A DNA stretch of 64,000 bases from JADCGM01 sp943368345 (GTDB taxonomy: Bacteria > Pseudomonadota > Alphaproteobacteria > Sphingomonadales > Sphingomonadaceae), in the NCBI GenBank assembly GCA_943368345.1, contig CALRKY020000010.1:1-64000 (forward strand), given 5' to 3'. The notes below the pieces were generated by a model. That model saw only the letters and a list, made by a program, of their open reading frames with translations, searched no databases and had not been told where the DNA came from. A program made the position numbers and the translations under genes. Shown here in pieces: positions 1 through 9,402 of this stretch (its first letter is position 1; every line of letters begins with the position of its first letter).

Positions 1-1
1 T

Positions 2-148
2 TGGCGCAACCTGGTCGAACGCCTGTTCAGCAAACTCAAAAACTGGCGAAGGGTCGCCACACGCTACGACAAAACCAAAGAATCCTACCTCGGCTTCGTC
101 GCTCTCGCCTCAATCAAACTGTGGATACCCTTTGTCCACGTGGCCTAG
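2..148 (+). mobile_element. IS5-family transposase, C-terminal end, cut by the window edge
   Basis: The reading frame starting at base 2 gives 48 residues and stops at TAG (146-148). It contains NLVERLFSKLKNWRRVATRYDK, split here as NLVERLFSKL and KNWRRVATRYDK, followed by LGFVALASIKLW. This is the typical tail of IS5/IS427-group DDE transposases, including the catalytic-glutamate region (VERLF). The rest of the element lies before the window, so I cannot tell whether it is intact. The longer open frame at 1-264 is a different frame and shows no family resemblance. Repeats just downstream suggest the area has hosted several insertions. Confidence 0.75.
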
Positions 149-216
149 ATCATTGTATACGGGTACTTATTCAGATGAGCATATGTCATGCTATTTCGGT
201 CCAGAGCAAGATGTTG

Positions 217-240
217 GGAATTACGGTGACAGTGCACTTA
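217..240 (+). repeat. Single copy of the GGAATTRCGGTGACAGTGCACT repeat
   Basis: The sequence begins GGAATTACGGTGACAGTGCA and ends CTTA. It matches the two tandem copies at 452-497 except for A instead of G at the seventh base and a different 3' end. From memory, similar GGTGACAGTGCACT motifs flank small transposase genes in several proteobacteria. That link is recall and was not checked. Confidence 0.6.
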
Positions 241-399
241 ACTAACGTTGGCCCAATTTCGTAGTAGCTGGCTTTCCATATCCCGCCTTACCCGCGCTAT
301 GGTCTCCACGGTGCTGCATCATGTTGCACAGCGCCACCACTGACGGGCCAAGTGCTCTGCCACCGCACCCCCATCCAGCGGCAGCAATTCTAGGCCCGT

Positions 400-432
400 C
401 AGCACCGCCATGAAGCCTTCACGGCGGCGCTG
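400..432 (+). terminator. Imperfect hairpin with T tract, related to the one at 1233-1265
   Basis: Arms CAGCACCGCCATGA (400-413) and TCACGGCGGCGCTG (419-432) pair apart from two positions, around a five-base loop. TTTTTT follows at 436-441, as in an intrinsic terminator. The right arm and the next bases (21 identical bases from 418) recur at 1251-1271, so this hairpin is a duplicated module. No gene that it would terminate is left upstream. Confidence 0.5.
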
Positions 433-451
433 CGGTTTTTTGGGCTGCCTT

Positions 452-497
452 GGAATTGCGGTGACAGTGCACTCGGAATTGCGGTGACAGTGCACTC
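452..497 (+). repeat. Two perfect tandem copies of a 23-base repeat
   Basis: Bases 452-474 and 475-497 are identical 23-base units starting GGAATTGCGGTGACAGTGCA and ending CTC. They lie directly head to tail with no spacer. A divergent third copy is at 217-240. The 210 bases between the first and second copies may be what remains of a small mobile element bounded by these units. Confidence 0.75.
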
Positions 498-645
498 ATC
501 TGTCATCGTAATCTCCACCTTAGTCTCCCGACGGCGGGATTATACAGAATTGTGAAGCTAAAGACGAAGCAACATGAGCAGCATGAAGTATTCTGTCTCC
601 GGAGTTCCGCAGAAGTGCTGAACGCAATTGAGCATGGGAAAATGC

Positions 646-1128
646 ATGAAACAGATCAGATTGGCTCTTGCACTGTGCCTCTCCGCCATTCTGGCCATGC
701 CGCTGGCCGCGCGAGCAGGGGCGAGGGACGAGCAGGAACTCCTTGCGCTCGAAGGGCGCGTTGCGCTGGTGCTGGGCGTGAAGGGCTTTGAGGACTTCGC
801 GCGCCTGTTCCACCCGGACTATAGCAATTGGGCCGACGGACGCCCACCAATGTCGCGCGACGCCTATCTTGCGGCGGTTGCTCGTTGGCATGGTGAAGGT
901 AACCACGCAGTCCACACCGAGATGAAGCCCGTTTCAACCGAAGTCTTCGGCAATATTGCCTTGAGTCGTTATGTATTGCGCGAGGATTTCAACAACGGCG
1001 AAAGCTTTGTCGGCCGCTTCGCCAGCCTCTCGCGGCGCCATGACGGCCAGTGGAAACTGTACCGCACCAATTTTACGACACTCTATCGCGGCGACACGAA
1101 GAAAATACCTGCAGAATTTCGAGGATAG
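646..1128 (+). CDS. Secreted NTF2-like (SnoaL/DUF4440-type) protein
   Basis: The protein has 160 residues if started at ATG 646. I chose this start because it puts a classic signal peptide (MKQIRLALAL, hydrophobic core, A-R-A cleavage region) at the N-terminus. The longer frame from 628 adds six unlikely residues. The mature part has the pattern of small NTF2-like proteins: an N-terminal helix (DEQELLALEGRVALVL), FARLFHPDYSNWADG, then VFGNIALSRYVLRED and WKLYRTNFTTLY strands. NTF2-like domains bind small ligands or act as enzymes, and the substrate cannot be read here. It stands alone, convergent with the next gene. Confidence is moderate because the family is diverse. Confidence 0.6.
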   Translation: MKQIRLALALCLSAILAMPLAARAGARDEQELLALEGRVALVLGVKGFEDFARLFHPDYSNWADGRPPMSRDAYLAAVARWHGEGNHAVHTEMKPVSTEVFGNIALSRYVLREDFNNGESFVGRFASLSRRHDGQWKLYRTNFTTLYRGDTKKIPAEFRG

Positions 1129-1232
1129 CGAAATTCCCGGGGCAACATACCGAATTGCGGGTTTAAGGCAGAAGTAACCTGAGCCGAATCAAGTATGATT
1201 TCCCCAGAACTCTTCCCTTAGCACCAGCCCGA

Positions 1233-1265
1233 CAGCGCCGCCGTGACGCATTCACGGCGGCGCTG
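1233..1265. terminator. 14-bp perfect hairpin between convergent genes
   Basis: CAGCGCCGCCGTGA (1233-1246) and TCACGGCGGCGCTG (1252-1265) are perfect complements around a five-base loop. The hairpin lies between the ends of the secreted NTF2-like gene and the minus-strand membrane protein, so it probably ends transcription from both sides. There is no strong T tract. A mutated copy is at 400-432. Confidence 0.6.
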
Positions 1266-1272
1266 CGGTTTC

Positions 1273-1674
1273 TCAGGCTGCTTTGCCCGAATTGAGGAAC
1301 CAGCGGGCCATGACGTAGCCGCCGGTGGTCAGCGCGATCAGCTCGCCGATCAGCATGCCGACCGCCTCATCCATTGGATTTCCGGTTGACTGCCAGATCG
1401 CATCGCCGATCCGGACATAGACCAGCACAGCAGCTGCCATCCAGAACAGCTTGGTCACCTGACGGGTCGCCCCACCGCCAATTGTCGACATCGCCTGCGC
1501 CGCCAGAAACAGCGCGACCATGCCGATGACGGCGCCGGTGACCATTGTAGCCGTCGTCGGCATCGGTTCCGGATTGGGGCCAAAAAACATCGGCCAGATC
1601 ACGCCAAACACCACATACCCAACAATGAACATCACAGCGCCGCCTACGACGCTTCCGATCAACTGCTTTTGCAT
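1273..1674 (-). CDS. Small four-helix inner-membrane protein of unknown function
   Basis: The protein has 133 residues from ATG 1674, which is preceded on the minus strand by a strong GGGGAGG ribosome-binding site. The frame could extend 15 codons upstream, but without support. Four hydrophobic segments are visible: about residues 6-27 (VVGGAVMFIVGYVVFGVIW), 41-60 (MVTGAVIGMVALFLAAQAM), 72-90 and 100-120. No catalytic motif is seen and I do not recognise a named family. It is monocistronic, convergent with the secreted NTF2-like gene and divergent from the EamA transporter. Confidence 0.7.
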   Translation of the reverse strand: MQKQLIGSVVGGAVMFIVGYVVFGVIWPMFFGPNPEPMPTTATMVTGAVIGMVALFLAAQAMSTIGGGATRQVTKLFWMAAAVLVYVRIGDAIWQSTGNPMDEAVGMLIGELIALTTGGYVMARWFLNSGKAA

Positions 1675-1847
1675 GTTGCCTCCCCATTTGCCGCAGGCCA
1701 ACTGCTGTCGGTCTTTCACGCGACGGGGCGGACTTTAACCCGAAACGGACGTGAAACAAATCATCGCAGGGTTGCGCGCGTGACAGCCGGTTTTTTGGTT
1801 GTTACATGCAACGGAAATGCGCCTGATCCCGTCTTGTTGCTGACCCG

Positions 1848-2747
1848 ATGACCCACAGTCATCTGAGCTTTCCCCACGCCGTGCTGGCACTCGCGGTGAT
1901 GGCGGTTTGGGGCACCAATTTTGTGATCATGCGGATTGGCCTGGATCATTTGCCGCCGTTGCTGTTTGCGACGCTTCGGTTTGCGATGGTGGTGTTCCCG
2001 GTGATCCTGTTCCTGCCGCGCCCGGCGGTGCCCTGGCGGCGATTGGTCGGCTATGGACTGGCAATCGGGGTTGGCCAGTTCGGACTGTTGTTCATCGCAT
2101 TGAACCAAGGCCTGTCCCCCGGTCTTGCCAGCCTGGTGATGCAGGCGCAGGTGTTCTTCACCATCGGCCTGTCGATGCTGTCGACTTCTGAGCGATTGCG
2201 CGGGTTTCAGTGGGCGGCGCTGCTGCTGTCGATGGCGGGTATCCTGATCATCGGGGTGAACGGCGGCGGTGAAGCAACCCCGATTGGCCTGTCGCTCGCC
2301 CTGGTGGCGGCGTTTGGCTGGGCGATTGGTAACACGATCCAGCGGCAGGATGCCGGTGCCAATATGCTGGCCTATGTCGTCTGGTCCAGCCTGTTTGCCG
2401 TGCCGCCGCTGGCGCTGCTGTCGCTGACATTCGAGGGCTGGCCGGCGATATCGGCGGGGCTGCAGGCGGCCGATGCTGCGACCTGGTCAGCGGTTGCATG
2501 GCAGGCGCTTGGCAACAGTCTGTTCGGCTATTCCGCCTGGGGGTGGCTGCTCGGCCGCTATCCTGCCGCCAGCGTTGCGCCGATGTCGCTATTGGTGCCG
2601 ATATTTGGAATCGCGGCTTCGGTCTGGTGGCTGGGGGAGCCGCTTCAGGGATGGAAGATTGCTGCCGGACTGCTGGTGCTGGCGGGCCTCGCTCTCAATC
2701 TCCTGTGGCCGCGCCTTGCGGCACGGCTTGCCGCACCGGGCGCGTAG
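1848..2747 (+). CDS. EamA-family (DMT superfamily) transporter
   Basis: The 299-residue protein has about ten hydrophobic segments arranged as two repeated EamA halves (roughly residues 10-135 and 145-290), the normal size and layout of drug/metabolite transporters. Typical sequences are VWGTNFVIMRIGLDHLPP at the start of repeat 1 and PLSLL/VPIF-like MSLLVPIFGIAASVWWLGEP in repeat 2. The family includes exporters of amino acids such as cysteine and O-acetylserine. The cargo here cannot be read. It ends 34 bases before pccB on the same strand, but pccB has its own ribosome-binding site, so co-transcription is possible but not shown. Confidence 0.85.
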   Translation: MTHSHLSFPHAVLALAVMAVWGTNFVIMRIGLDHLPPLLFATLRFAMVVFPVILFLPRPAVPWRRLVGYGLAIGVGQFGLLFIALNQGLSPGLASLVMQAQVFFTIGLSMLSTSERLRGFQWAALLLSMAGILIIGVNGGGEATPIGLSLALVAAFGWAIGNTIQRQDAGANMLAYVVWSSLFAVPPLALLSLTFEGWPAISAGLQAADAATWSAVAWQALGNSLFGYSAWGWLLGRYPAASVAPMSLLVPIFGIAASVWWLGEPLQGWKIAAGLLVLAGLALNLLWPRLAARLAAPGA

Positions 2748-2781
2748 CGATAAGCCGTCGCGCGGTAGAGGGAGTTTGCCG

Positions 2782-4308
<1,527 letters not shown>

Positions 4309-4328
4309 TTGGCGACTGGGGAAGATTG

Positions 4329-6314
4329 ATGTTCAAGAAAATCCTGATTGCCAATCGCGGCGAAATTGCTTGCCGGGTGATGCGGACGGCGAAGCGGATG
4401 GGGATCGCGACGGTTGCGGTTTACTCGGATGCAGATGCGGGGGCCCTGCATGTCGAGATGGCCGATGAGGCGGTGCGCCTCGGGCCACCTCCGGCTGCCG
4501 AAAGCTATTTGCTCGGTGAGAAGATCATCGAGGCCTGCAAGGCAACGGGGGCGGAGGCAGTGCATCCCGGTTACGGCTTCCTGTCGGAGCGCGAATGGTT
4601 CGCCAAGCGACTGGCGGAGGAGGGCATCGCGTTTATCGGCCCGCCGCCGAAAGCCATTGCCGCGATGGGCGACAAGATTGAATCGAAAAAGCTCGCCAAA
4701 CTGGCCGGTGTTTCGGTGGTGCCGGGCTTTGTCGGAGAGATTGACGACACCGAACATGCGGTGCGGATCGCGGCGGAGATTGGCTATCCGGTGATGATGA
4801 AAGCCTCTGCCGGCGGCGGCGGCAAGGGGATGCGGCTGGCCTATAGCGAAGCCGATGTCCGTGAAGGGTTTGAGGCGACCAAGCGCGAAGGGCTGGCGTC
4901 CTTCGGCGACGACCGGGTGTTCATCGAAAAGTTCGTGGTGCAGCCGCGCCATATCGAAATCCAGCTGCTCGGCGACCAGCACGGCAATATGGTTTACCTG
5001 AACGAACGGGATTGTTCGATCCAGCGGCGGCACCAGAAGGTGGTGGAGGAAGCGCCGTCGCCGTTCGTGACGCCTGCGATGCGCAAGGCGATGGGCGAGC
5101 AGGCGGTCGAACTGGCAAAAGCGGTTGGCTATTTTTCGGCCGGAACGGTGGAGTTTATCGCCGGGGCGGACCGCAGTTTCTATTTCCTTGAAATGAACAC
5201 CCGGTTGCAGGTCGAGCATCCGGTCACGGAGGCGATTACCGGCCTTGATCTGGTCGAACAGATGATCCGGGTTGCGGCGGGCGAAAAGCTGGCCTTCGGG
5301 CAGGCGGACGTGAAGCTGGACGGTTGGGCCATTGAAAGCCGTGTTTACGCCGAGGATCCGTACCGGGGTTTCCTGCCGAGCATCGGGCGGCTCAGCACCT
5401 ACCGCCAGCCCACACGGCACAGTGTCCGGGTCGACACCGGCGTGGTCGAGGGCAGCGAAGTGTCGATGTTCTATGATCCGATGATCGCCAAGCTGATCAC
5501 CCACGGCCCCGACCGGGCGACCGCGATTGCCGCGCAGGCGACTGCTCTCGACAGCTATGTCATTGGCGGGGTGGGCCACAATATCGACTTCCTGTCGGCG
5601 GTGATGCAGCACCCGCGCTTCCAGGCGGGCGAACAGGTCACCACCGCGTTCATTGCGGAGGAATATCCGGACGGCTTCCACGGCGCGCCGGTGCTCGAGG
5701 CGACCCGGCACAATCTGCTGGCAGTGGCGGCGGCGCTCAACACCATTGCAGTTGAGCGCGCCAACATGATCGACAATCAGTTGAACGGCCACGGAGCGGT
5801 TCATGGCGAAGATTGGGTCATTCAGATTGGCAAGGAACGGACGCCCGTTCATGTCGAGGACCTTGGCGGACGGGTTATCGTCTCCCACAGCGACCATGAA
5901 CATGAGGTCGAGACCGACTGGCGGCCGGGCGATGCGCTGTTCGCCGGCAAGGTTGATGGCGACGACGTGGCGGTGCGGGTTGAGAAGCGACCAGCAGGCT
6001 GGCGGCTGACAACGCGCGGTGCGGCACATGAGGTGCGGGCGCTGACTCCGCGTGCTGCTGAACTGGCCGTCCATATGATCGAGAAAATCCCGCCCGATAT
6101 GTCGCGTTTCCTGCTGTGCCCGATGCCGGGATTGCTGGTGACCCTGAACGTCGGGGAGGGTGACAAGGTCGAAGCAGGCCAGACGCTCGCCACCGTTGAA
6201 GCGATGAAGATGGAAAACATCCTGCGCGCCGAAAAGAGCGGCGTTGTGAAAGCCGTACGGGCGACGGCGGGCGAGAGTTTGGCGGTTGATGCGGTGATTT
6301 TGGAGTTTGAATAG
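4329..6314 (+). CDS. pccA: Propionyl-CoA carboxylase alpha subunit (biotin carboxylase plus biotin carrier)
   Basis: The 661-residue protein starts at ATG 4329 (MFKKILIANRGE), 20 bases after pccB. Residues 1-450 are a biotin carboxylase: ATP-grasp glycine-rich loop ASAGGGGKGMR, NERDCSIQRRHQK and EHPVTEAITG. A linker/BT domain follows, then a C-terminal biotinyl domain with the acceptor motif EAMKMEN, the biotin lysine being about K627. It carboxylates its own biotin with ATP and bicarbonate and hands the carboxyl group to PccB. A separate, shorter biotin carboxylase (accC) lies at 47.6 kb. The fused carrier domain is what marks this one as the acyl-CoA carboxylase alpha type. Confidence 0.95.
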   Translation: MFKKILIANRGEIACRVMRTAKRMGIATVAVYSDADAGALHVEMADEAVRLGPPPAAESYLLGEKIIEACKATGAEAVHPGYGFLSEREWFAKRLAEEGIAFIGPPPKAIAAMGDKIESKKLAKLAGVSVVPGFVGEIDDTEHAVRIAAEIGYPVMMKASAGGGGKGMRLAYSEADVREGFEATKREGLASFGDDRVFIEKFVVQPRHIEIQLLGDQHGNMVYLNERDCSIQRRHQKVVEEAPSPFVTPAMRKAMGEQAVELAKAVGYFSAGTVEFIAGADRSFYFLEMNTRLQVEHPVTEAITGLDLVEQMIRVAAGEKLAFGQADVKLDGWAIESRVYAEDPYRGFLPSIGRLSTYRQPTRHSVRVDTGVVEGSEVSMFYDPMIAKLITHGPDRATAIAAQATALDSYVIGGVGHNIDFLSAVMQHPRFQAGEQVTTAFIAEEYPDGFHGAPVLEATRHNLLAVAAALNTIAVERANMIDNQLNGHGAVHGEDWVIQIGKERTPVHVEDLGGRVIVSHSDHEHEVETDWRPGDALFAGKVDGDDVAVRVEKRPAGWRLTTRGAAHEVRALTPRAAELAVHMIEKIPPDMSRFLLCPMPGLLVTLNVGEGDKVEAGQTLATVEAMKMENILRAEKSGVVKAVRATAGESLAVDAVILEFE

Positions 6315-6335
6315 AGGTTCGGAGACCGGAGGCGC

Positions 6336-7241
6336 TCAGGCCCGCTCCAGCACCAGAGTTGGCCATTCCGAGGCGCCGTGGTGGGTGACGAGGTGGCAGC
6401 CTTCTTTGGCGTAGGCGGCGGTGACGGCTGCGGCTTGCGATGACAGTAGCCCGGCCAGTAGCAGAGTGCCGCCGGGGGCGATGGCGGCGGCGATGGCGGG
6501 GGCCATGGCGATCAGTGGCCCGGCAAGGATGTTGGCAGCGATCAAGTCATAGGGAGTGCGGGCTGCGAGGACGGGGTCTGCCATCCCGTCAGCGACGGTC
6601 AGTGCGATTTCACCGGGTCCTGTACCGACGACCGCATCGTTGACTTCGATATTCTCGGCAGTGACCTCGATGGATATGGGGTCGATGTCGCTGGCGATGA
6701 CGTGGGCAGCGGGCCAGGTTTTGGCGATGGCGAGGGCGAGCAGGCCGGAACCGGTGCCGAGGTCAAGCGCGTTGCTGAAGGCACGCCCCGCCGTCGCAAG
6801 CGCGTCGAGCGCGGAAAGGCAGCCGGAGGTGGTGGCGTGGTGACCGGTGCCGAATGCTTGCCCGGCCTCGATCCGAAGGCAGGTTTGCCCCGGCAGCGGA
6901 GTTCCGGGGTGGGCGGCGGTGAAAATGTGGAAGCGCCCGGCGCTGATCGGTTCCAGTCCAGCCTGACTGAGCGTTACCCAGTCATCGTCTGCCAATTGGT
7001 CAATGCTGACATCCGCACGGGAAGCAGACGGCGCAAGTGACAGCAGCAGGGCGATGATCACCTCGTCCGGCTCCGCCTCCATATAGGCATGGATTTCCCA
7101 ATTGTCGGGCCGGTCCTCGTCCGGCTCGGTGGCGATGACGACGGGGGGATTGTCGAGCGCCATCAGCGCCGGAACATCGCCGCCAAGCGCCTCCCCTTCG
7201 GCGCGGTTGCAGGGCAGGCTGATTTTCCAGGACCCGGACAC
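6336..7241 (-). CDS. prmA: Ribosomal protein L11 methyltransferase
   Basis: The 301-residue protein has the PrmA layout: a small N-terminal L11-recognition part, then a SAM-dependent Rossmann methyltransferase. Visible motifs are GQAFGTGHHATT, LDLGTGSGLLALA (SAM loop), ASDIDPISIEVTAENIEVN and IAANILAGPL. It trimethylates L11 on the ribosome. The N-terminal part is somewhat divergent from enterobacterial PrmA, and neighbouring PrmA-like protein methyltransferases cannot be fully excluded. It converges on pccA with a 21-base gap and is transcribed alone. Confidence 0.88.
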   Translation of the reverse strand: MSGSWKISLPCNRAEGEALGGDVPALMALDNPPVVIATEPDEDRPDNWEIHAYMEAEPDEVIIALLLSLAPSASRADVSIDQLADDDWVTLSQAGLEPISAGRFHIFTAAHPGTPLPGQTCLRIEAGQAFGTGHHATTSGCLSALDALATAGRAFSNALDLGTGSGLLALAIAKTWPAAHVIASDIDPISIEVTAENIEVNDAVVGTGPGEIALTVADGMADPVLAARTPYDLIAANILAGPLIAMAPAIAAAIAPGGTLLLAGLLSSQAAAVTAAYAKEGCHLVTHHGASEWPTLVLERA

Positions 7242-7264
7242 AGGCGCGCTTTCTTCAAAGAGGC

Positions 7265-7293
7265 TCGACAGCGGTCGAATCCATGTGTATTAT
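7265..7293 (+). promoter_or_regulatory. Candidate sigma-70 promoter for the GIN-domain gene
   Basis: TCGACA (7265-7270) and TATTAT (7288-7293) are separated by 17 bases, close to the consensus spacing and sequence. It lies about 30 bases before the ATG at 7323, with GGAGG just upstream of the start. The area is AT-richer than its surroundings. Confidence 0.5.
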
Positions 7294-7322
7294 AACGGCA
7301 ATACAGTATGTGGAGGCTTTGA

Positions 7323-8015
7323 ATGACCTTGATTCGCACCTCGATTTTCGCCGCCGCTGTCGCACTTGGCGCAAGTGTGGCGCAAGCCGAAACCCGCAGC
7401 TTTCCGGCGACCGGCTTTGACCGGGTCGGGTCATCCGGTCCTTGGGACGTGTCAATTGCGACCGGCAAGGCCGCATCGGTGCGCGCCGAAGGTGCGACCG
7501 AGGACCTGGACCGGATGCGGATTGAGGTGCGCGACGGATCACTCGAAATCGGGTCGAAGAAGCGGATGTGGAGCGGCTGGAAGAACATGGGCAAGGTTCG
7601 GGTCTGGGTGACAATGCCCTCGCTCCGTGCTGTTGGCGTTGCTGGGTCCGGTGATGTCACCGTCGACAAGGCCAACGCCAAGGCGTTCAAGGCGAGCGTC
7701 GCCGGATCGGGCAATCTCAGCATTGCATCGCTGACTGCCGACAATGCGGAGTTCAGCGTGGCCGGATCGGGCGACGTCAGTGCAGCGGGCCGGTGCGCCG
7801 CCGCCAAGGTTTCGATTGCCGGTTCGGGCAATGTCGATGTCGACGGATTGCGGTGCCAGACCTTGTCCGCAAGCATCGCCGGTTCGGGCGATATCAAGGC
7901 CAATGCCGCATCGACGGCCAAGGTCTCGATTGCCGGTTCGGGTGATGTTACCGTCGCCGGCGGGGCAAAATGCTTGGTCAGCAAGGTTGGCAGCGGCAGC
8001 GCCAACTGCTCCTAA
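7323..8015 (+). CDS. Secreted GIN-domain (DUF2807) protein
   Basis: The 230-residue protein has a signal peptide of about 22 residues (MTLIRTSIFAAAV..., ending SVAQA) followed by a DUF2807 head-GIN domain. The hallmark is a recurring V-x-G-S-G-x-[LIV] unit (VAGSGDV, VAGSGNL, IAGSGNV, IAGSGDI, about seven copies), expected to form a right-handed beta-helix. The family is found in the periplasm or at the cell surface, and its role is not well established. It has its own candidate promoter and a GGAGG site. Its stop overlaps by three bases the stop of the convergent Slam-like gene. Confidence 0.8.
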   Translation: MTLIRTSIFAAAVALGASVAQAETRSFPATGFDRVGSSGPWDVSIATGKAASVRAEGATEDLDRMRIEVRDGSLEIGSKKRMWSGWKNMGKVRVWVTMPSLRAVGVAGSGDVTVDKANAKAFKASVAGSGNLSIASLTADNAEFSVAGSGDVSAAGRCAAAKVSIAGSGNVDVDGLRCQTLSASIAGSGDIKANAASTAKVSIAGSGDVTVAGGAKCLVSKVGSGSANCS

Positions 8016-9376
8016 AAAAACCGCGACAGGGTGATTTCGGCCCGGTGCCGGTCGAACTTGTACAGGCTGTAGTTCGACCGGGTGTTTGAATAGGTGTAGG
8101 TCGCCGACGGCGAAAAGCCGAGCACCCGGATGTTGCGCGCGCCGACATAGGCGCGGCCCTGCAGTCGCCAGTCGCGACGCGGGTCGGGCGACAGGGCCAG
8201 CTGTGCTGCATCAAATGTGGCGCGGCTGCCCTGCGCCGAAAGTCCGGCATTTAGACCCCAGGGCAGTTCGCCACCAACCCCGGCGATCAGGCCGAATTCG
8301 GTGTTGGAAAACGCCTCGGCACGCAGCGGTTCGCGGCGGACAAAGCCGGTCAGGCTGGCGACCAACGACCGTTCGATCACCCGTTCCAGCGACAGATAGG
8401 CGCTGTACTGCATGCCGTCATAATTGGCGCTGAACCCGGAATTCACATGCCGCGCCTCCAGCTGCAGCGCGGCGCGCGCACCGTCACCCAGATTGGCGGT
8501 GACATTGGCCCGGCCGCCAACCGAGCGCGCCGCGACCTTGCCGCCGTACCAGCGCTGACTGCCGAGCGCCTGCACGACGACGCGCACTCCGTTGGTAAAG
8601 GTCAGTTCCGGACCCGCCGCGATCAGCGAGCTGATGTCATCGGCAGCGGTCCCGCCATAGTTCACCGCCCGGCCGTCGGCATCAACAACCACGGCAAGCC
8701 CGTCGGAAAGCCGGAGACGGACGCCGCCCGACACGGTGGCGGTCTGCCCCAAGCCGGTGGTCCGGCGGGCATTGGCATCAAGTGTCAGGGGCAGGGTCGT
8801 GTTGCCGAACAGCACATCGACGGTGCGGTCTGACGTGGCGTTGTTGATATTGGTGTCGGGCGCAAAGCCGATATCGACATTCAGATCCCAGCGCCTGCGG
8901 TCGCGGATGATCGAGCGCGCGGCATAGATGGTGCGCGAAACCTCCGGCGGCAGGTCACCGGCGTTCTGGGCGAGCCGGTAATGATAGTCGGCGGCCTTGT
9001 CCTTGCCCTGCATCATTAGCGCACGCGCCAGTTCAAGCCGGGCCCGGGTCATGTCCGGCTGCATCGCCAGCACGGCACGGAATTGCTTGACGGCTGCTGG
9101 CAGGTCCCCGGTTTCAGCGGCGATATAGCCTTCGAGGAAATGTCGCTCCATCGTCAGTTCCGGCGCGTGACCCAGCGCGGCGACCAGTGGCCGGGCCTCC
9201 TCATACCGTTTGGCGAGCACCAGTTGTTCGGATGCCTTCAACAATTCCGGCGCGGTCATCTTGAGGGTGCAATAGCCCCCGGCACAATCGACCGGCGTTG
9301 GCGCTGGCGGCGCCGCCGCCGCCAGGACAGCAAGGGCTGCAACGGCCCGAAGCAGGGGACGGTGGCGGATTGGCAT
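8012..9376 (-). CDS. Slam-type outer-membrane translocator (TPR plus DUF560 beta-barrel)
   Basis: The 454-residue protein has an N-terminal signal peptide, then TPR-like helices (about residues 45-150: LLKASEQLVLAKRYEEA, FLEGYIAAETGDL, DMTRARLELARALMMQGKD). The rest is a long beta-rich barrel ending in a terminal phenylalanine pair (ITLSRFF), typical of outer-membrane barrels. DNINN-like DTNINNATS right after the TPR part matches surface lipoprotein assembly modifiers (Slam, DUF560; type XI secretion). In Neisseria, Slam moves lipoproteins such as TbpB to the cell surface. The gene just upstream encodes a lipoprotein with a TbpB-like barrel, which strongly supports a translocator/cargo pair. 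Confidence 0.8.
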   Translation of the reverse strand: MPIRHRPLLRAVAALAVLAAAAPPAPTPVDCAGGYCTLKMTAPELLKASEQLVLAKRYEEARPLVAALGHAPELTMERHFLEGYIAAETGDLPAAVKQFRAVLAMQPDMTRARLELARALMMQGKDKAADYHYRLAQNAGDLPPEVSRTIYAARSIIRDRRRWDLNVDIGFAPDTNINNATSDRTVDVLFGNTTLPLTLDANARRTTGLGQTATVSGGVRLRLSDGLAVVVDADGRAVNYGGTAADDISSLIAAGPELTFTNGVRVVVQALGSQRWYGGKVAARSVGGRANVTANLGDGARAALQLEARHVNSGFSANYDGMQYSAYLSLERVIERSLVASLTGFVRREPLRAEAFSNTEFGLIAGVGGELPWGLNAGLSAQGSRATFDAAQLALSPDPRRDWRLQGRAYVGARNIRVLGFSPSATYTYSNTRSNYSLYKFDRHRAEITLSRFF

Positions 9377-9402
9377 CGTCAGGACTTCCGCGCGCCCGGT
9401 AC

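Larger units (their letters stand above)
149..645. other. Gene-poor scar between an IS tail and the next gene
   Basis: This stretch of about 500 bases has no convincing gene. It contains a 24-base copy of a GGTGACAGTGCAC-type repeat at 217-240, two tandem copies at 452-497, and an imperfect hairpin at 400-432 followed by six T residues. On the minus strand a short frame begins at 411 and stops at 319-321, with a readable continuation to about 244. It could be the remains of a gene, but I recognise no family. The area is best read as decayed accessory DNA. Confidence 0.5.

Noticed and set aside
1..264. 87-residue plus-strand frame at the window start
   Set aside because: The real transposase similarity is in the next frame and ends at base 148.
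7630..7990. Regular repeats of GCCGGATCGGGC / GCCGGTTCGGG, at first glance like a repeat array
   Set aside because: They are imperfect codon-level repeats encoding the V-x-GSG units of a GIN domain, not a CRISPR array. No CRISPR array was seen anywhere in the window.
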